Numbered from the stretch's first letter, positions 45,456-55,044 are shown. The stretch is DNA of 64,000 nucleotides from Gammaproteobacteria bacterium (GCA_013152415.1 JAADGI010000030.1:36671-100670); one strand, 5' to 3'. Notes: a model not told the origin generated them from the letters alone. A program made the numbers and translations.

Positions 45456-46667
45456 ATGATCTTCCCCATAGCAAACAGACTGGCCCAAATCGCCAAATGG
45501 GTCCGCTTTCCCTCTCGATCCCGGGCACTGGTCCCTGGCCTATTGGCCGCGTTGCTCTACCTGGCACCTGGGGCGGTGGCCAACACCTTGAAGCAAGAGC
45601 GCAACCAGGAACTGGACGCACTTCGCACCAGCATCAGCCAACTGCAAACCCGGATCGAGGCGTCTCGCGGTCAACGTGACGATATGCAGGGGCGTCTACG
45701 TGAAACAGAACGCCGCATCGGCGCCTTGACCAAGCGCATTTACGAGACCCAACAACAGCTCAAAAAGAGCCGCGGGCGGCTCAATACCGTTACCACCCAA
45801 CTTGACACCCAAGTGGACAAGCTGGGTGGCCAAAGAAAAACACTCGGCTCACAGATGCGCGCCGCCTACTCCATGGGCCAACAACAGTACCTGAAAATGT
45901 TGCTCAATCAGGAAGACCCTGCCGCTATGGGTCGGGTAACAACGTACTATGGCTATCTGAATCGTGCCCGCAGCAAACGCATTCATGCGATTAAAATCAC
46001 ACTCGAAAAACTGGCAAGCTTAAAGCAGGAAATTCATCAACGTTCCCAGGAACTTAAGGCCTTGGGTGCCAGTCAACTGAAAGACAAGTCAACACTGGAG
46101 CACTCTCGAGAAGCACGCAGTAATGTGGTGGCTCTACTTAGCAAAAAGGTGGTCAATCAGTCTCAAGAGATTGATCGCCTGCGTCGCGATGAAGAATATC
46201 TGGTACGCCTCATCGACGGCCTCAACCTCTACATGGAAGAGTTACGCGAAGACAGCACCAACACCACACGCTTTGACCGCTATCGTGGCAAACTCCAACT
46301 CCCGGCCCAGGCTGCCCTTAGGGCCCACTTCGGTGACCCCAAGCAGGGTGGCGCCCTCACTTGGGAAGGACTGTTCCTGGATGCCCAGGAAGGCCAGAAC
46401 GTCTACGCAGTATTTCACGGTCGAGTGGCCTTCGCTGAGTGGTTTGGGGGATTCGGGCTGCTGCTGATTATCGACCATGGTGACGGATATATGAGCCTTT
46501 ATGGTCACAATCAGGCCCTCTATGCCGAAGTAGGAGACTGGGTAGAGACCGGACAATTGGTATCTGCAGTGGGAAACAGTGGCGGACTGGCCCAGCCCGG
46601 TTTATATTTCGAGATCAGATACAAAGGTGTGCCGCGCAACCCCCTATTATGGGTACGCCCCACCTAG
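45456..46667 (+). CDS. envC: Murein hydrolase activator EnvC
   Basis: 403 residues: signal/anchor (about 25-45), long coiled coil (about 50-250) rich in Q, R and E, then a degenerate LytM (peptidase M23) domain. The usual HxH zinc motif reads LYFEIR, so it is non-catalytic, as expected for EnvC, which activates amidases during cell separation. The S41 protease gene follows. Confidence 0.9.
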   Translation: MIFPIANRLAQIAKWVRFPSRSRALVPGLLAALLYLAPGAVANTLKQERNQELDALRTSISQLQTRIEASRGQRDDMQGRLRETERRIGALTKRIYETQQQLKKSRGRLNTVTTQLDTQVDKLGGQRKTLGSQMRAAYSMGQQQYLKMLLNQEDPAAMGRVTTYYGYLNRARSKRIHAIKITLEKLASLKQEIHQRSQELKALGASQLKDKSTLEHSREARSNVVALLSKKVVNQSQEIDRLRRDEEYLVRLIDGLNLYMEELREDSTNTTRFDRYRGKLQLPAQAALRAHFGDPKQGGALTWEGLFLDAQEGQNVYAVFHGRVAFAEWFGGFGLLLIIDHGDGYMSLYGHNQALYAEVGDWVETGQLVSAVGNSGGLAQPGLYFEIRYKGVPRNPLLWVRPT

Positions 46668-46761
46668 AAGAAAATTTTCTTTCAATTCGGATAGACTTGA
46701 GTTTCGCTACAGCCCGATCGACATATGGCGATCGAGGGACATCACGCCCACGGAGACCAAT

Positions 46762-48078
46762 ATGAAGTACCTCGCACGCTATACCTTAATTTTACTCGTC
46801 GGCGTATTTATCGGCTTTGGGATTACCCTGGAACGGGCGGTATTGGCAGAACGTTCGTCCACGGACGCAGAAGACACCCTGCCTCTTTCTGAACTTCAGA
46901 ACTTTGCCGAAATCCTGAGCCGGATTCGAAGTGACTACGTCGAACCCGTCAAGGATGTCACCCTCATCGAGGATGCCATCCGTGGCATGCTTGCCGGGCT
47001 GGACCCCCACTCGGCCTACCTGAATCCGGAGGCCTATCGAGAAATCCGCGTCAGTACTGAAGGTGAATTTGGTGGCTTGGGCATCGAAGTCACCATGGAA
47101 GACGGTTTTGTTAAGGTGGTCACCCCCATCGACGATACCCCCGCCGCCAAGGCGGGAGTATTATCAGGCGACCTCATTGTACGCATCGACGATACCCCGG
47201 TTAAGGGCTTGAGCCTGGCCGATGCGGTCAAGTTGATGCGTGGAAAACCTGGTAGCGACATAAAACTCTCCATCGTCCGTAGCGGCGACGACAGTCCACG
47301 TGAAATTACTGTCACCCGAGCCGTCATCAAAATTCGTAGCGTAAAGAATCGCATGTTGGAAGACGGTTATGGCTATATTCGTGTATCACAATTTCAGGCC
47401 AACACCGGTGAAGCCTTGCGTAAGGCCATCAAGAAACTGAAAAAGGCCAGCAAAGGCAAATTGAAGGGACTCGTGCTCGACTTAAGAAATAATCCCGGGG
47501 GCGTCCTCAATGCTGCAGTGGCCGTCAGTGATGCTTTCATCAAAAGCGGTAAAATCGTATACACCCAAGGGCGGGTGAACGACTCGAAATTGAATTTCAA
47601 CGCCACGCCCACAGATCTGCTCGACAACACACCGATAGTCACATTGGTCAATGGTGGTTCGGCCTCCGCTTCTGAGATTGTCGCTGGGGCCTTGCAAGAC
47701 CAAAAACGCGCCATCATCATGGGCACCAAGACCTTTGGCAAGGGCTCGGTACAGACCATCTTACCCATGAAAAATGGCTCGGCACTAAAAATCACCACGG
47801 CTCGTTATTACACCCCTAATGGGCGCTCTATTCAGGCCACCGGCATCACTCCAGATGTGATCGTAGAGCCCTTAAAACTACCCGAAATAGAGAAAAAGAA
47901 ATCCTCGGGTGTGCGCGAGGCCGATCTTGCCAAACATCTGAAGAACCCCAATGGCAAAGGTGACAAAAAAACCAAGGGGCCTGATAAAGCTATTCACGAC
48001 GACTACCAACTCCAGGAAGCCCTCAATCTTCTCAAGGGCGTCAACATTGCACGCACCCGAATCAGTGACGGTGCATGA
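46762..48078 (+). CDS. S41-family C-terminal processing peptidase
   Basis: 438 residues from the ATG at 46762 (CGGAGACC upstream). Signal anchor, then a PDZ domain (EFGGLGIEV... GVLSGDLIVRIDD) and the protease core with catalytic serine in GGSASASEIVAGAL and lysine in TKTFGKGSVQT. CtpA-type proteases trim periplasmic proteins. A lysine-rich stretch lies near the C-terminus. Frames upstream overlap envC and are not used. Confidence 0.92.
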   Translation: MKYLARYTLILLVGVFIGFGITLERAVLAERSSTDAEDTLPLSELQNFAEILSRIRSDYVEPVKDVTLIEDAIRGMLAGLDPHSAYLNPEAYREIRVSTEGEFGGLGIEVTMEDGFVKVVTPIDDTPAAKAGVLSGDLIVRIDDTPVKGLSLADAVKLMRGKPGSDIKLSIVRSGDDSPREITVTRAVIKIRSVKNRMLEDGYGYIRVSQFQANTGEALRKAIKKLKKASKGKLKGLVLDLRNNPGGVLNAAVAVSDAFIKSGKIVYTQGRVNDSKLNFNATPTDLLDNTPIVTLVNGGSASASEIVAGALQDQKRAIIMGTKTFGKGSVQTILPMKNGSALKITTARYYTPNGRSIQATGITPDVIVEPLKLPEIEKKKSSGVREADLAKHLKNPNGKGDKKTKGPDKAIHDDYQLQEALNLLKGVNIARTRISDGA

Positions 48079-48105
48079 CGATCTTCAACTACGGTGGCTA
48101 TAGAT

Positions 48106-48687
48106 ATGGCGCGTGTACTGATACCCCTGGCAAATGGGTTTGAAGAATTGGAAGCCGTTACGGTTATTGACTTGCTGCGCCGTGCCAAGATTACGGTAGA
48201 CGTGGCCGGGCTGACCGATGGCCCGGTTACAGGCAGCCGAAAGACCGTCGTGTTACCCGATATTAGCCTGGACCACGCCCTGTCCCAGGACTATGACATG
48301 ATGGTATTACCCGGTGGCCTTCCAGGGGCCACTCACCTGGACGAAGACCCGCGAATCCACCAACTGCTGCACAGTCTCACAAATAAAGGTAAGTACACCG
48401 CCGCAATATGTGCCGCACCGAAGGTCCTGGCCCATGCGGGATTACTGGACGGCAAGCGGGCTACCTGCTTCCCTGGGACCCTGGACAATGAGCAGGATAA
48501 AAATATCAATATCGACAACAGTGACGCGGTGGTGCGTGACGGACAAGTGATCACCTCCCGAGGTCCGGGCACCACAATGGATTTTGCCCTTGAGTTAATC
48601 GCCCTGCTGACCGACACCAATACTTCGGCACAAGTAGAAGAAGGCCTAAAACGCCCATCTGCCCACCTGACTCATCGCGCCGCCTAG
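48106..48687 (+). CDS. DJ-1/YajL-family protein
   Basis: 193 residues from the ATG at 48106. E15 (GFEELEA) and C102 in AAICAAPKVLA are the conserved acid and reactive cysteine. MMVLPGGLPGATHL is typical of YajL, proposed to repair glycated or oxidised proteins. It follows the S41 gene closely and is followed by a GNAT gene. Confidence 0.92.
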   Translation: MARVLIPLANGFEELEAVTVIDLLRRAKITVDVAGLTDGPVTGSRKTVVLPDISLDHALSQDYDMMVLPGGLPGATHLDEDPRIHQLLHSLTNKGKYTAAICAAPKVLAHAGLLDGKRATCFPGTLDNEQDKNINIDNSDAVVRDGQVITSRGPGTTMDFALELIALLTDTNTSAQVEEGLKRPSAHLTHRAA

Positions 48688-48705
48688 TTCCTCCCTCCAT
48701 CAACC

Positions 48706-49164
48706 ATGTCCCCTCATATTCGCCCACTGCAAGAGACCGACATCGATGCGGTCATGCAACTTCACCGGGAGTTGGGTTGGAACCCCGCTTTTCAGGCCGA
48801 TGGCACCACCCTACGCCAGCGACTGAGCCTGTTAATCGGGGAAGCGAATGCGCTACTTCTGGTTGCCGAACAGGACAAGCAGGTAGTGGGCTATATCCAC
48901 GGCGAGATTATTACCTATCTGTTGTTTGCGGGACGCGAGATGCTCATCTCCGAAGTGTTCGTAAAAGAGCAGTTCCGTGGCCAGGGTGTCGGCTCAGAGC
49001 TGGTAGCCGCCATGGAACAGGAGGCCGCCAGGCAGCGATGCTTTCGCATCAGCGTTATGAACAGCCGCGAACGCGAGTCCTACCACCGTAACTTCTATCC
49101 TTCACTGGGTTACAACGAACGCAGCCAAGTGGTCAATTTCATAAAGCGCCTGGACTGGGGGTGA
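48706..49164 (+). CDS. GNAT-family N-acetyltransferase
   Basis: 152 residues. The acetyl-CoA loop FVKEQFRGQGVGSELVAAM follows VVGYIHGEI, and the C-terminal SYHRNFYPSLGYNERS is the usual beta-bulge region. Acceptor unknown. It starts 19 bases after the DJ-1 gene. Confidence 0.87.
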   Translation: MSPHIRPLQETDIDAVMQLHRELGWNPAFQADGTTLRQRLSLLIGEANALLLVAEQDKQVVGYIHGEIITYLLFAGREMLISEVFVKEQFRGQGVGSELVAAMEQEAARQRCFRISVMNSRERESYHRNFYPSLGYNERSQVVNFIKRLDWG

Positions 49165-49214
49165 TGCGCTCACAGACACACAAAGGCCATACACACTTAC
49201 TAATGAGTTTATTG

Positions 49215-49318
49215 GTTACCCGACATCCTTCATCAGCGGGACGCGGTGAATACGTCCCTGTACACTTGATGGCAGCGTCCATGCTGCCAACACCCGCTGA
49301 TAAAGGATGTCGGGTAAC
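49215..49318. repeat. Compound palindromic element
   Basis: Outer arms 49215-49240 and 49293-49318 match at 25 of 26 positions as inverted repeats. The loop has its own hairpin, TGGCAGC/GCTGCCA (49270-49289). It lies just after the GNAT gene in the 460-base gap. It may be a dispersed repeat and a bidirectional transcription stop. Confidence 0.7.
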
Positions 49319-49342
49319 TTTCGTTTTCCTTAGTTCACTACG

Positions 49343-49627
49343 CTATTTCGTAGATTTACCCTCGATAAAATCAAAGATCGCAATCTTCTGCCAAATCTTG
49401 CGCGACAGCCCACCGGCCAAGGATTCAACTTCATTTACCGCTGCCAACACCACGGCATCATGGAAATTTTGGGTATACAGTGCCGCAGGCTTGCCGATAA
49501 GAATCAATGGGAGAGTTGTCGCTCATTTATCTGAAAATTCAATTCGCCCGATGGCGTCCAAGACGCACACCAACAGGGGCGGGAAGCAGAGGACTTCTTT
49601 GCAGGGGAACATCAAACAAGGCCATCA
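49343..49627 (-). pseudogene. Decayed small gene downstream of the PGPGW-type gene
   Basis: An ATG overlapping the preceding gene's stop (TGATGG) opens MALFDVPLQ; in shifted frames the strand continues VCVLDAIGRIEFSDK, a TGA, then LILIGKPAALYTQNFHDAVV and KIWQKIAIFDFIEGKSTK to a TAG at 49343. The pieces look like one ~85-residue protein with a frameshift and a nonsense codon. Not recognised. Confidence 0.4.
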
Positions 49628-50074
49628 GTTTGACTTGGGGTGTAACAGAGGGGCAACCCCTCGACGTCGGCGAATCCAGTTTGCGCTACGCAATATCCCC
49701 GGCAAGCTAATCATCCATCTTTCCAGTGCCCGTTTACCAGGGAAGCGGGTCAGCATAATGCCGGCCAGCATCGTAACTATTCCAGGGCCTGGTAATACCA
49801 GCAAGGCTATGCCAACACCGATAAAAAAAATGCCGACTATATTCTTTATGGCCAACAAGAGAATGCGCACCACCGGATGAGACGCTGATGAGTAATCATG
49901 CCGTTTGCGGCCCTGCACAAAGTAGGCGGGGTGTATACGTGAAATTACCACAGGCAAAACCAGTATGCTGATTAGTACAGTAAGGAAAGATACCAAACCC
50001 ATCACACCCAGCAGGGGTTTGTTTGCGCTGAGCCATTGCTCGTAAAACTGAATGGTCTCGTAATAGTCGGCCAT
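49625..50074 (-). CDS. PGPGW-type transmembrane protein
   Basis: 149 residues from the ATG at 50074 with GAGGA upstream. Two hydrophobic segments (about 24-45 and 75-105); the second ends VLPGPGIVTMLAGIMLTRFPGKR, the signature of the PGPGW/TIGR02611-like membrane family. The tail is arginine-rich (WIRRRRG). Function unknown. Confidence 0.7.
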   Translation of the reverse strand: MADYYETIQFYEQWLSANKPLLGVMGLVSFLTVLISILVLPVVISRIHPAYFVQGRKRHDYSSASHPVVRILLLAIKNIVGIFFIGVGIALLVLPGPGIVTMLAGIMLTRFPGKRALERWMISLPGILRSANWIRRRRGVAPLLHPKSN

Positions 50075-50251
50075 GAAAATCCTCACCAGATATTCCCAGG
50101 GAATCACAAAAATACAACACCGGGCACACCGTCTATAGCATATGCTATTACCGCTAGCGTCTCTTCAGAGATCCCGAACCACAAGAAATTTGCACAAATA
50201 ACTTTCGCCTCTGGCACAATCCGCGCGTCGAAATAACACACAAGCCTGCCA

Positions 50252-50542
50252 TTACAGGCTGACCTCCTCACCTACGAAACCACGAAAATCAGAATCGACC
50301 AATTTTTGTAATGCTTGATAGATACCGGTCTTTAGAAAGGCCTCGTTTCCATTTTTCGAGTCTTCAAGATTCCGCCACACTATGCAGTTGGCCCATCCCT
50401 CTTTACCTTCATATAACCCATAAGACAAGAATCCCTCCTGATCTCCCAGCCAAACTTTCATCTCTTGGCTAAGCTCCAGAAATTCATCACGTGCCCCGAG
50501 ATCTAAGAGCCGAAATAGAATGACCTGAATTATCTCAGACAT
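50252..50542 (-). CDS. Small ferredoxin-fold protein, ABM-like
   Basis: 96 residues with the beta-alpha-beta pattern of antibiotic-biosynthesis-monooxygenase-like (dimeric alpha/beta barrel) proteins: VILFRLLDLGARDEFLELS, then FLSYGLYEGKEGWANCIVWRN. No cofactor site can be named. Stand-alone gene. Confidence 0.5.
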   Translation of the reverse strand: MSEIIQVILFRLLDLGARDEFLELSQEMKVWLGDQEGFLSYGLYEGKEGWANCIVWRNLEDSKNGNEAFLKTGIYQALQKLVDSDFRGFVGEEVSL

Positions 50543-50677
50543 ATTTATATACCCGGTGACATTGATGTACCTACAAAGATCCCATCTTCACGCCGAGAAG
50601 CGTACTAAAGAGAATGGACACTACGACACTCGCCATCATAACCATGCTCTATACAGCCTACAAGCATAGTTAGGGTA

Positions 50678-51133
50678 TCAGCGGGTATTGAGCTTATCCA
50701 TGACCTTCTCTGGTGACACAAGCCCATCTTTTGACACTATAACGCCCAAGGACGTGCCTTCGGCGACCACGCGACCACCTACCACAAATCGATGATTCAT
50801 AAAAAATGCCCGATTATCCCAGTGGGTTACTTCCATGAATACATCGTATTTTTGAAATAATTTTAAGCCTTTTTTATATTTCATGGTGTGCTCGGCGATC
50901 GCCGGCGTCCATCTTTCCTGGATCATCAATCTGGCAAGGCCCGTACGAATAAACATATCGACCCGGGTAAGATCACAGATCGTCAAATAGCGCCCATTAT
51001 TCATGTGCATATTGATATCAATATCATTGGGCAGCACCCGCATAGAAAGATCGTTTTTAAGCCTTTCCGCAGGCAAACGAGGCTTGAAAAAAGAGGCCAT
51101 CAAGATACCAAGCATTCTAAACACCAGATTCAT
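50678..51133 (-). CDS. Thioesterase-family protein (THEM6-like)
   Basis: 151 residues. NDIDINMHMNNGRYLTICDL is the hot-dog thioesterase signature seen in the THEM6/YbgC-like group; HTMKYKKGLKLFQKYDV follows. An N-terminal hydrophobic stretch may anchor it to the membrane. Substrate unknown. Confidence 0.8.
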   Translation of the reverse strand: MNLVFRMLGILMASFFKPRLPAERLKNDLSMRVLPNDIDINMHMNNGRYLTICDLTRVDMFIRTGLARLMIQERWTPAIAEHTMKYKKGLKLFQKYDVFMEVTHWDNRAFFMNHRFVVGGRVVAEGTSLGVIVSKDGLVSPEKVMDKLNTR

Positions 51134-51185
51134 GCCATGTCCCCTGTCGATAAAGTTGAAATAAACAACCGGACAACAAGCCTAC

Positions 51186-51560
51186 TCAGGGCGCAAGCAA
51201 TGGATAGGCATACAACAGCGACCCCACCAGAAATAACACAAAGAACACCACTGACAGCCATCGACGTAAACCAAAAAAGAAAACCTGCTCCAGCGCCCTG
51301 AAAAACCAGAATGTAGCGATAAAACCCGACACGACTCTACCCAGCGATGTCTCAATTAAAGCACCCGCATAAAAAATCGAGAGGACAGCGAAGCCAAGAA
51401 AAGCCCAAATAAGGCTTAGATTCAAGACCTGCATCACCGCCCGGTTTATTGGGGTTAGCGAAGCCAGGTCTTGGCCCCAGGAAAACAGCTTCCAGAAAAA
51501 TATATGAAAAACCGCAAAGGCAAGATTAAAAACCCCACCAAGGATGATGATCGATTCCAT
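51186..51560 (-). CDS. Small membrane protein, about four helices
   Basis: 124 residues from an ATG with AAGGAGGT upstream. Helices lie at about 5-23, 40-62, 70-88 and 98-118. Not recognised beyond a polytopic inner-membrane protein. It lies between the thioesterase gene and the RraB-like gene. Confidence 0.65.
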   Translation of the reverse strand: MESIIILGGVFNLAFAVFHIFFWKLFSWGQDLASLTPINRAVMQVLNLSLIWAFLGFAVLSIFYAGALIETSLGRVVSGFIATFWFFRALEQVFFFGLRRWLSVVFFVLFLVGSLLYAYPLLAP

Positions 51561-51692
51561 GGGACCTCCTTGTTAGATATTTAGCCGTAACACGTACAAT
51601 GAAATTGTGGGGTTACTGTGCTCATGGAAGGGCTTACAAATCCAAAAAAATTATAAGGGTCCAAACCTCAAGACCAATATAGCACCCAGCAA

Positions 51693-52142
51693 CTATTTGG
51701 GCTTCTCTTTCACGTCTTCGTGCTCTACGCCTGCGGCTGTCAGCTGCACACCCCAGCCGTCATAAATAATATTGTGTTTTCTAGCAAGTTTCAGCATCTG
51801 CATACTGTGCCTGGCAATCACGAATTTATGATAAATCATCACCATCTTGGCATCGATGGCATAATAGTTCTTGTCATGTTCCCTTTGCACAATTTTGTCG
51901 ACCCGGTAGCCAAGGGCAATAATATCTGCTTTGGCCTTGCGCAGGTCTTCCTCATTGAGCGAGCGAAATACCTGGTCAAATTCGTAGAAGATATTAGAGT
52001 GAGCCCCTGCATCATCCATAATTTTGAACAGGCTCTGATTATCGGTCAGTTGCTCCTGATCGCTCCGATTGGTCACCACACCCTCTGCCAACACCAGACC
52101 CACATAACATGCAGCGGCCAGAACAAAAATAAATCGTGTCAT
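51693..52142 (-). CDS. Exported RraB-domain-like protein
   Basis: 149 residues with a signal peptide (TRFIFVLAAACYVGLVLA). The mature part reads LRKAKADIIALGYRVDKI, YYAIDAKMVMIYHKF and ends LARKHNIIYDGWGVQL, close to the RraB (RNase E inhibitor B) fold. Cytoplasmic RraB would act on RNase E; an exported version cannot, so the name describes fold only. Confidence 0.5.
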   Translation of the reverse strand: MTRFIFVLAAACYVGLVLAEGVVTNRSDQEQLTDNQSLFKIMDDAGAHSNIFYEFDQVFRSLNEEDLRKAKADIIALGYRVDKIVQREHDKNYYAIDAKMVMIYHKFVIARHSMQMLKLARKHNIIYDGWGVQLTAAGVEHEDVKEKPK

Positions 52143-52218
52143 AAATCAAGGGTATCCCATTTGAGATGGGCAGGATAACAAGACCTCACCAATTACAAGC
52201 AAACCAGCAACCTATAAT

Positions 52219-52383
52219 TTATTTCTTGAATTTTACATTCCACAGGACCGGTCCGCCATAAAAGACCGCAGCAAAAACAAAGGCAAAGACTAGAGGGTAC
52301 TCCATAGCTAAATACCCAAACACAATGACCCCAATAAGCAGCCACAACAAAACAAGTACTGCTCTAGGTAAGTCCTCTGGCAT
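52219..52383 (-). CDS. Very small membrane protein
   Basis: 54 residues from the ATG at 52383, chosen because GAGGTGG lies 7 bases upstream. Two helices (RAVLVLLWLLIGVIVFGYLA and VFAFVFAAVFYGGPVLW) fill most of it. Not recognised. A longer frame to 52440 lacks a ribosome site. Confidence 0.5.
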   Translation of the reverse strand: MPEDLPRAVLVLLWLLIGVIVFGYLAMEYPLVFAFVFAAVFYGGPVLWNVKFKK

Positions 52384-52562
52384 ATCTACCACCTCAATAA
52401 AATTGTTACTTGGAAAAGCCTGGATCACCCGAAACCACAAGTCAGGCGCCTGTAGGGTATCATGGCGGCACCCTATTGTAATTCTTGCAGTACAGGCATA
52501 CGTTCGAGCGACATCATGCCTTTCCTTGGTAACACCAAAGAAAGACCAACCAGCAACAACAA

Positions 52563-53702
52563 TCAGGTCTCAATTCTAACTTCGCGCGCACCAATCATCT
52601 GCTGGATAGCAGCCTCCAAGTCGATCTGGTCAGGATTCTCGGTACTTTGCTGCATAAGCTGTTTAACGATTTCAGGCTGCTCCAGGGTACGGGAACTGCC
52701 CTCACCGCTCTGAATGTAGGCTGCCCAGGGCACACACTTTGTTAGTGGGAACACCTGACCTTCCTGGGGGGATATATCAATATTCAGACAGGAAATGAAC
52801 AGTAGTTTTTTATCCTGGTATTCCGGAGACTTAACAATAGTACGGAATACACGATCAAATTCTGACTGGGTGTTGACCTGGGCAGCAACCAGCAACGGTG
52901 CTGGAGATGTGACAATCCATGGCATGGGATTGATGAAATTATTCTCCAGATGGTTTTGTCCCTCAATATCAGCACTGACCTGACGCCGATAGCTGAACAT
53001 CTCTGGCATAAGATGACTGCCGATAGCAACACGCTCCCCAACCAACCAAAGCTCATCCGGCAACATTCTGCACAACTCATCTGAGGCAATATAAACACGT
53101 GACGTGCTCAGTGTACGATGTAATTTCAGATTCCCGTCTTCCATCAAGACCATTTGATCCAAATTAAGAAACAGTCCCTGCGTACGCCGCTTATCAAGTA
53201 ATTGGTTATCAATTGTAATGGTGCGCAAATCACCTTCCCGGCCAAGGTAAATATTACTCTGTGCAAACCGATACTCATCCTGGTACCACTGGATCACAAT
53301 ATCTATCTTGCCGCAGGTGCTTGTAGATTTATTATCCGAGGTCTGTAAGCGACAATAGCTACCGAAGGCTTTTGTCTCTGGATCGTAGCCGACGTGACTG
53401 GCCTGAATAATCACCATATCTTTGCCATGATCCGCATGCGGACCATGCCGACCTGTAGCAACGATGCCACCAACCCGACCATGGTTAAAAGGGAAGGCGC
53501 CAAAATGCTTGGTAATAAGAATAATAGGGAAGCCCTGATTCTCATCTGAGCAAAAGGCACGGGATGGCATGATATTGCCGGCTTCAAACCCCAGTGACCG
53601 ACACAAATTATACAGCCTGGGTACAAACAGGCTGTAGCGCATCATGTGATCGAGGCTAAAATTACTGACAATTGACTGTAGATTTGCGCTGGATGAAAAC
53701 AT
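52563..53702 (-). CDS. LCIB-like (theta-type) carbonic anhydrase domain protein
   Basis: 379 residues. The N-terminal ~200 residues resemble the limiting-CO2-inducible protein B/C carbonic anhydrase fold (PF18599): C51-S-D-E, then GAFPFNHGRVGGIVATGRHG, H103 in IQASHVGYD and C130 in TSTCGKID supply the Cys-His-Cys zinc site with the Asp-Glu dyad. The remaining ~180 residues are a separate alpha/beta region of unknown role. Theta-type enzymes interconvert CO2 and bicarbonate. It is followed upstream by a small MscS channel gene. Confidence 0.7.
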   Translation of the reverse strand: MFSSSANLQSIVSNFSLDHMMRYSLFVPRLYNLCRSLGFEAGNIMPSRAFCSDENQGFPIILITKHFGAFPFNHGRVGGIVATGRHGPHADHGKDMVIIQASHVGYDPETKAFGSYCRLQTSDNKSTSTCGKIDIVIQWYQDEYRFAQSNIYLGREGDLRTITIDNQLLDKRRTQGLFLNLDQMVLMEDGNLKLHRTLSTSRVYIASDELCRMLPDELWLVGERVAIGSHLMPEMFSYRRQVSADIEGQNHLENNFINPMPWIVTSPAPLLVAAQVNTQSEFDRVFRTIVKSPEYQDKKLLFISCLNIDISPQEGQVFPLTKCVPWAAYIQSGEGSSRTLEQPEIVKQLMQQSTENPDQIDLEAAIQQMIGAREVRIET

Positions 53703-53828
53703 GCAATACCCCAGTGGTGCTCCGCTCTCTCTTAGGGATTGATTACATCAGAAAATGGGCCCCAGGTCTTGTATTGCCACATGGACTTATGAGCACTTCA
53801 TCACAAGCGCCCACACCACAATTGTTTT

Positions 53829-54329
53829 CTAACGAAGAACCGTCACGGGGTCCGAGAATAATTTTGAGTTTGGAATAAGTACTTTGTCACCCTCGGAATC
53901 AAGCTCCGTGTAGCGCAGATCAATAGAAACAACAACACCCTCATAACCCAATATCTTTATGCGGCTCCCCCTCTCAAAGGGTCGATACAGCAAGATAAGC
54001 GCACCAGAGAGGAGATTTGAGATGGTGTCTTTCAAGGCGAAGCCAAGGGCAAACCCCGTTAAACCCAGACCAGCTACGAGCGCGGATATATTAATGCCCA
54101 AGGTTCCGAGTACCGTAACAAAACCAAATATCATAAGCACGATATTACTTGCACGAACAAACAACACCGTGAGGTTTCCATCGAAATTTAAACGCTGGGC
54201 GGTATTTTTGATTATTTTTTTCGTTATCTTTGAAAGAACGAAGAAAACAACAAAAATAATGATTGCCCCAATAGCTTTTGGCACCCAAAATATAGCCTGG
54301 TCAAAAAGATATTGCGCTAATTCTTCCAC
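53829..54329 (-). CDS. Minimal mechanosensitive (MscS-type) channel
   Basis: 166 residues from a GTG with AAGGGG upstream. Three helices, the third being the pore helix (LVAGLGLTGFALGFALKDTISNLLSGALIL), then the start of the beta domain (FERGSRIKILGYEGVVVSIDLRYTEL). The C-terminal alpha/beta vestibule is missing: the protein ends at DPVTVLR. Such short forms exist. Channel for osmotic relief or small ions. Confidence 0.85.
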   Translation of the reverse strand: MEELAQYLFDQAIFWVPKAIGAIIIFVVFFVLSKITKKIIKNTAQRLNFDGNLTVLFVRASNIVLMIFGFVTVLGTLGINISALVAGLGLTGFALGFALKDTISNLLSGALILLYRPFERGSRIKILGYEGVVVSIDLRYTELDSEGDKVLIPNSKLFSDPVTVLR

Positions 54330-54388
54330 AAGCTGCTAACCCCTTGTTGAGATTCTCAAAAAAACAGTCGCTGTTAAACTACCTAATG

Positions 54389-54745
54389 TCAATAAATAAT
54401 AACCAGAATAAGCGCAACCATCGCGGGCAAGGCTTGAATTAAAAATATCTTCCTGTTGGCTGTAACTCCGCCGAAGACACCCGCAATAACGACACAGCTT
54501 AGAAAAAATATTTTAATGGCGTTTCCATCCACACCCTGACTCATCCCCCACACTAATCCAGATGCCAAAAAACCATTATACAATCCCTGATTCATCGCCA
54601 GCACCTTTGATGCCCTAGCCGACTCCAGGGTATGGCCAAAGATTCTCAGCCCGAAAGGCTTATCCCAGAGGAACATCTCGAGAACAAGAAAATAGACATG
54701 AAGAATGACGACCAACCCAATCAGGGTGTTTATTATCATTGCCAT
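54389..54745 (-). CDS. DUF1304 membrane protein
   Basis: 118 residues from the ATG at 54745 (GGGAG upstream). LVVILHVYFLVLEMFLWDKP and ASKVLAMNQGLYNGFLASGL are the DUF1304 signature, with four helices. Function unknown. Confidence 0.88.
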   Translation of the reverse strand: MAMIINTLIGLVVILHVYFLVLEMFLWDKPFGLRIFGHTLESARASKVLAMNQGLYNGFLASGLVWGMSQGVDGNAIKIFFLSCVVIAGVFGGVTANRKIFLIQALPAMVALILVIIY

Positions 54746-54888
54746 CTCGTTTCTCCCTTTACCTGGCCACTCATGCTCATGCAATAATGCCATGTAAATA
54801 CGAATGCACGAGCATCCTGATTAGCTTGATCTGGGTGTGCTCTTAAATTTTATGAGCTCAGAGCCTCTTAAAGCACACCAGAAGGAGA

Positions 54889-55044
54889 TCAGACAGGGGT
54901 TGTCTCATCACCGGAGATAGACGGCAGGTCTTCCGTGGGTTGTTCTCCCTGTGCTTCAGCTTTTCGTTTGCGCTTTTCTTCCTTCTTTTTTTTCTTGGCG
55001 AGATCTCTTTGTCTCTTTTCAAATGCGTAGTTGGGTTTGGCCAT
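54889..55044 (-). CDS. Small highly charged conserved protein
   Basis: 51 residues from the ATG at 55044 (AGGAT upstream). MAKPNYAFEKRQRDLAKKKK and the lysine/glutamate-rich helix that follows match a short conserved family found in gammaproteobacteria. The acidic tail ends in TTPV. Possibly nucleic-acid or ribosome associated; no function is shown. Confidence 0.65.
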   Translation of the reverse strand: MAKPNYAFEKRQRDLAKKKKKEEKRKRKAEAQGEQPTEDLPSISGDETTPV

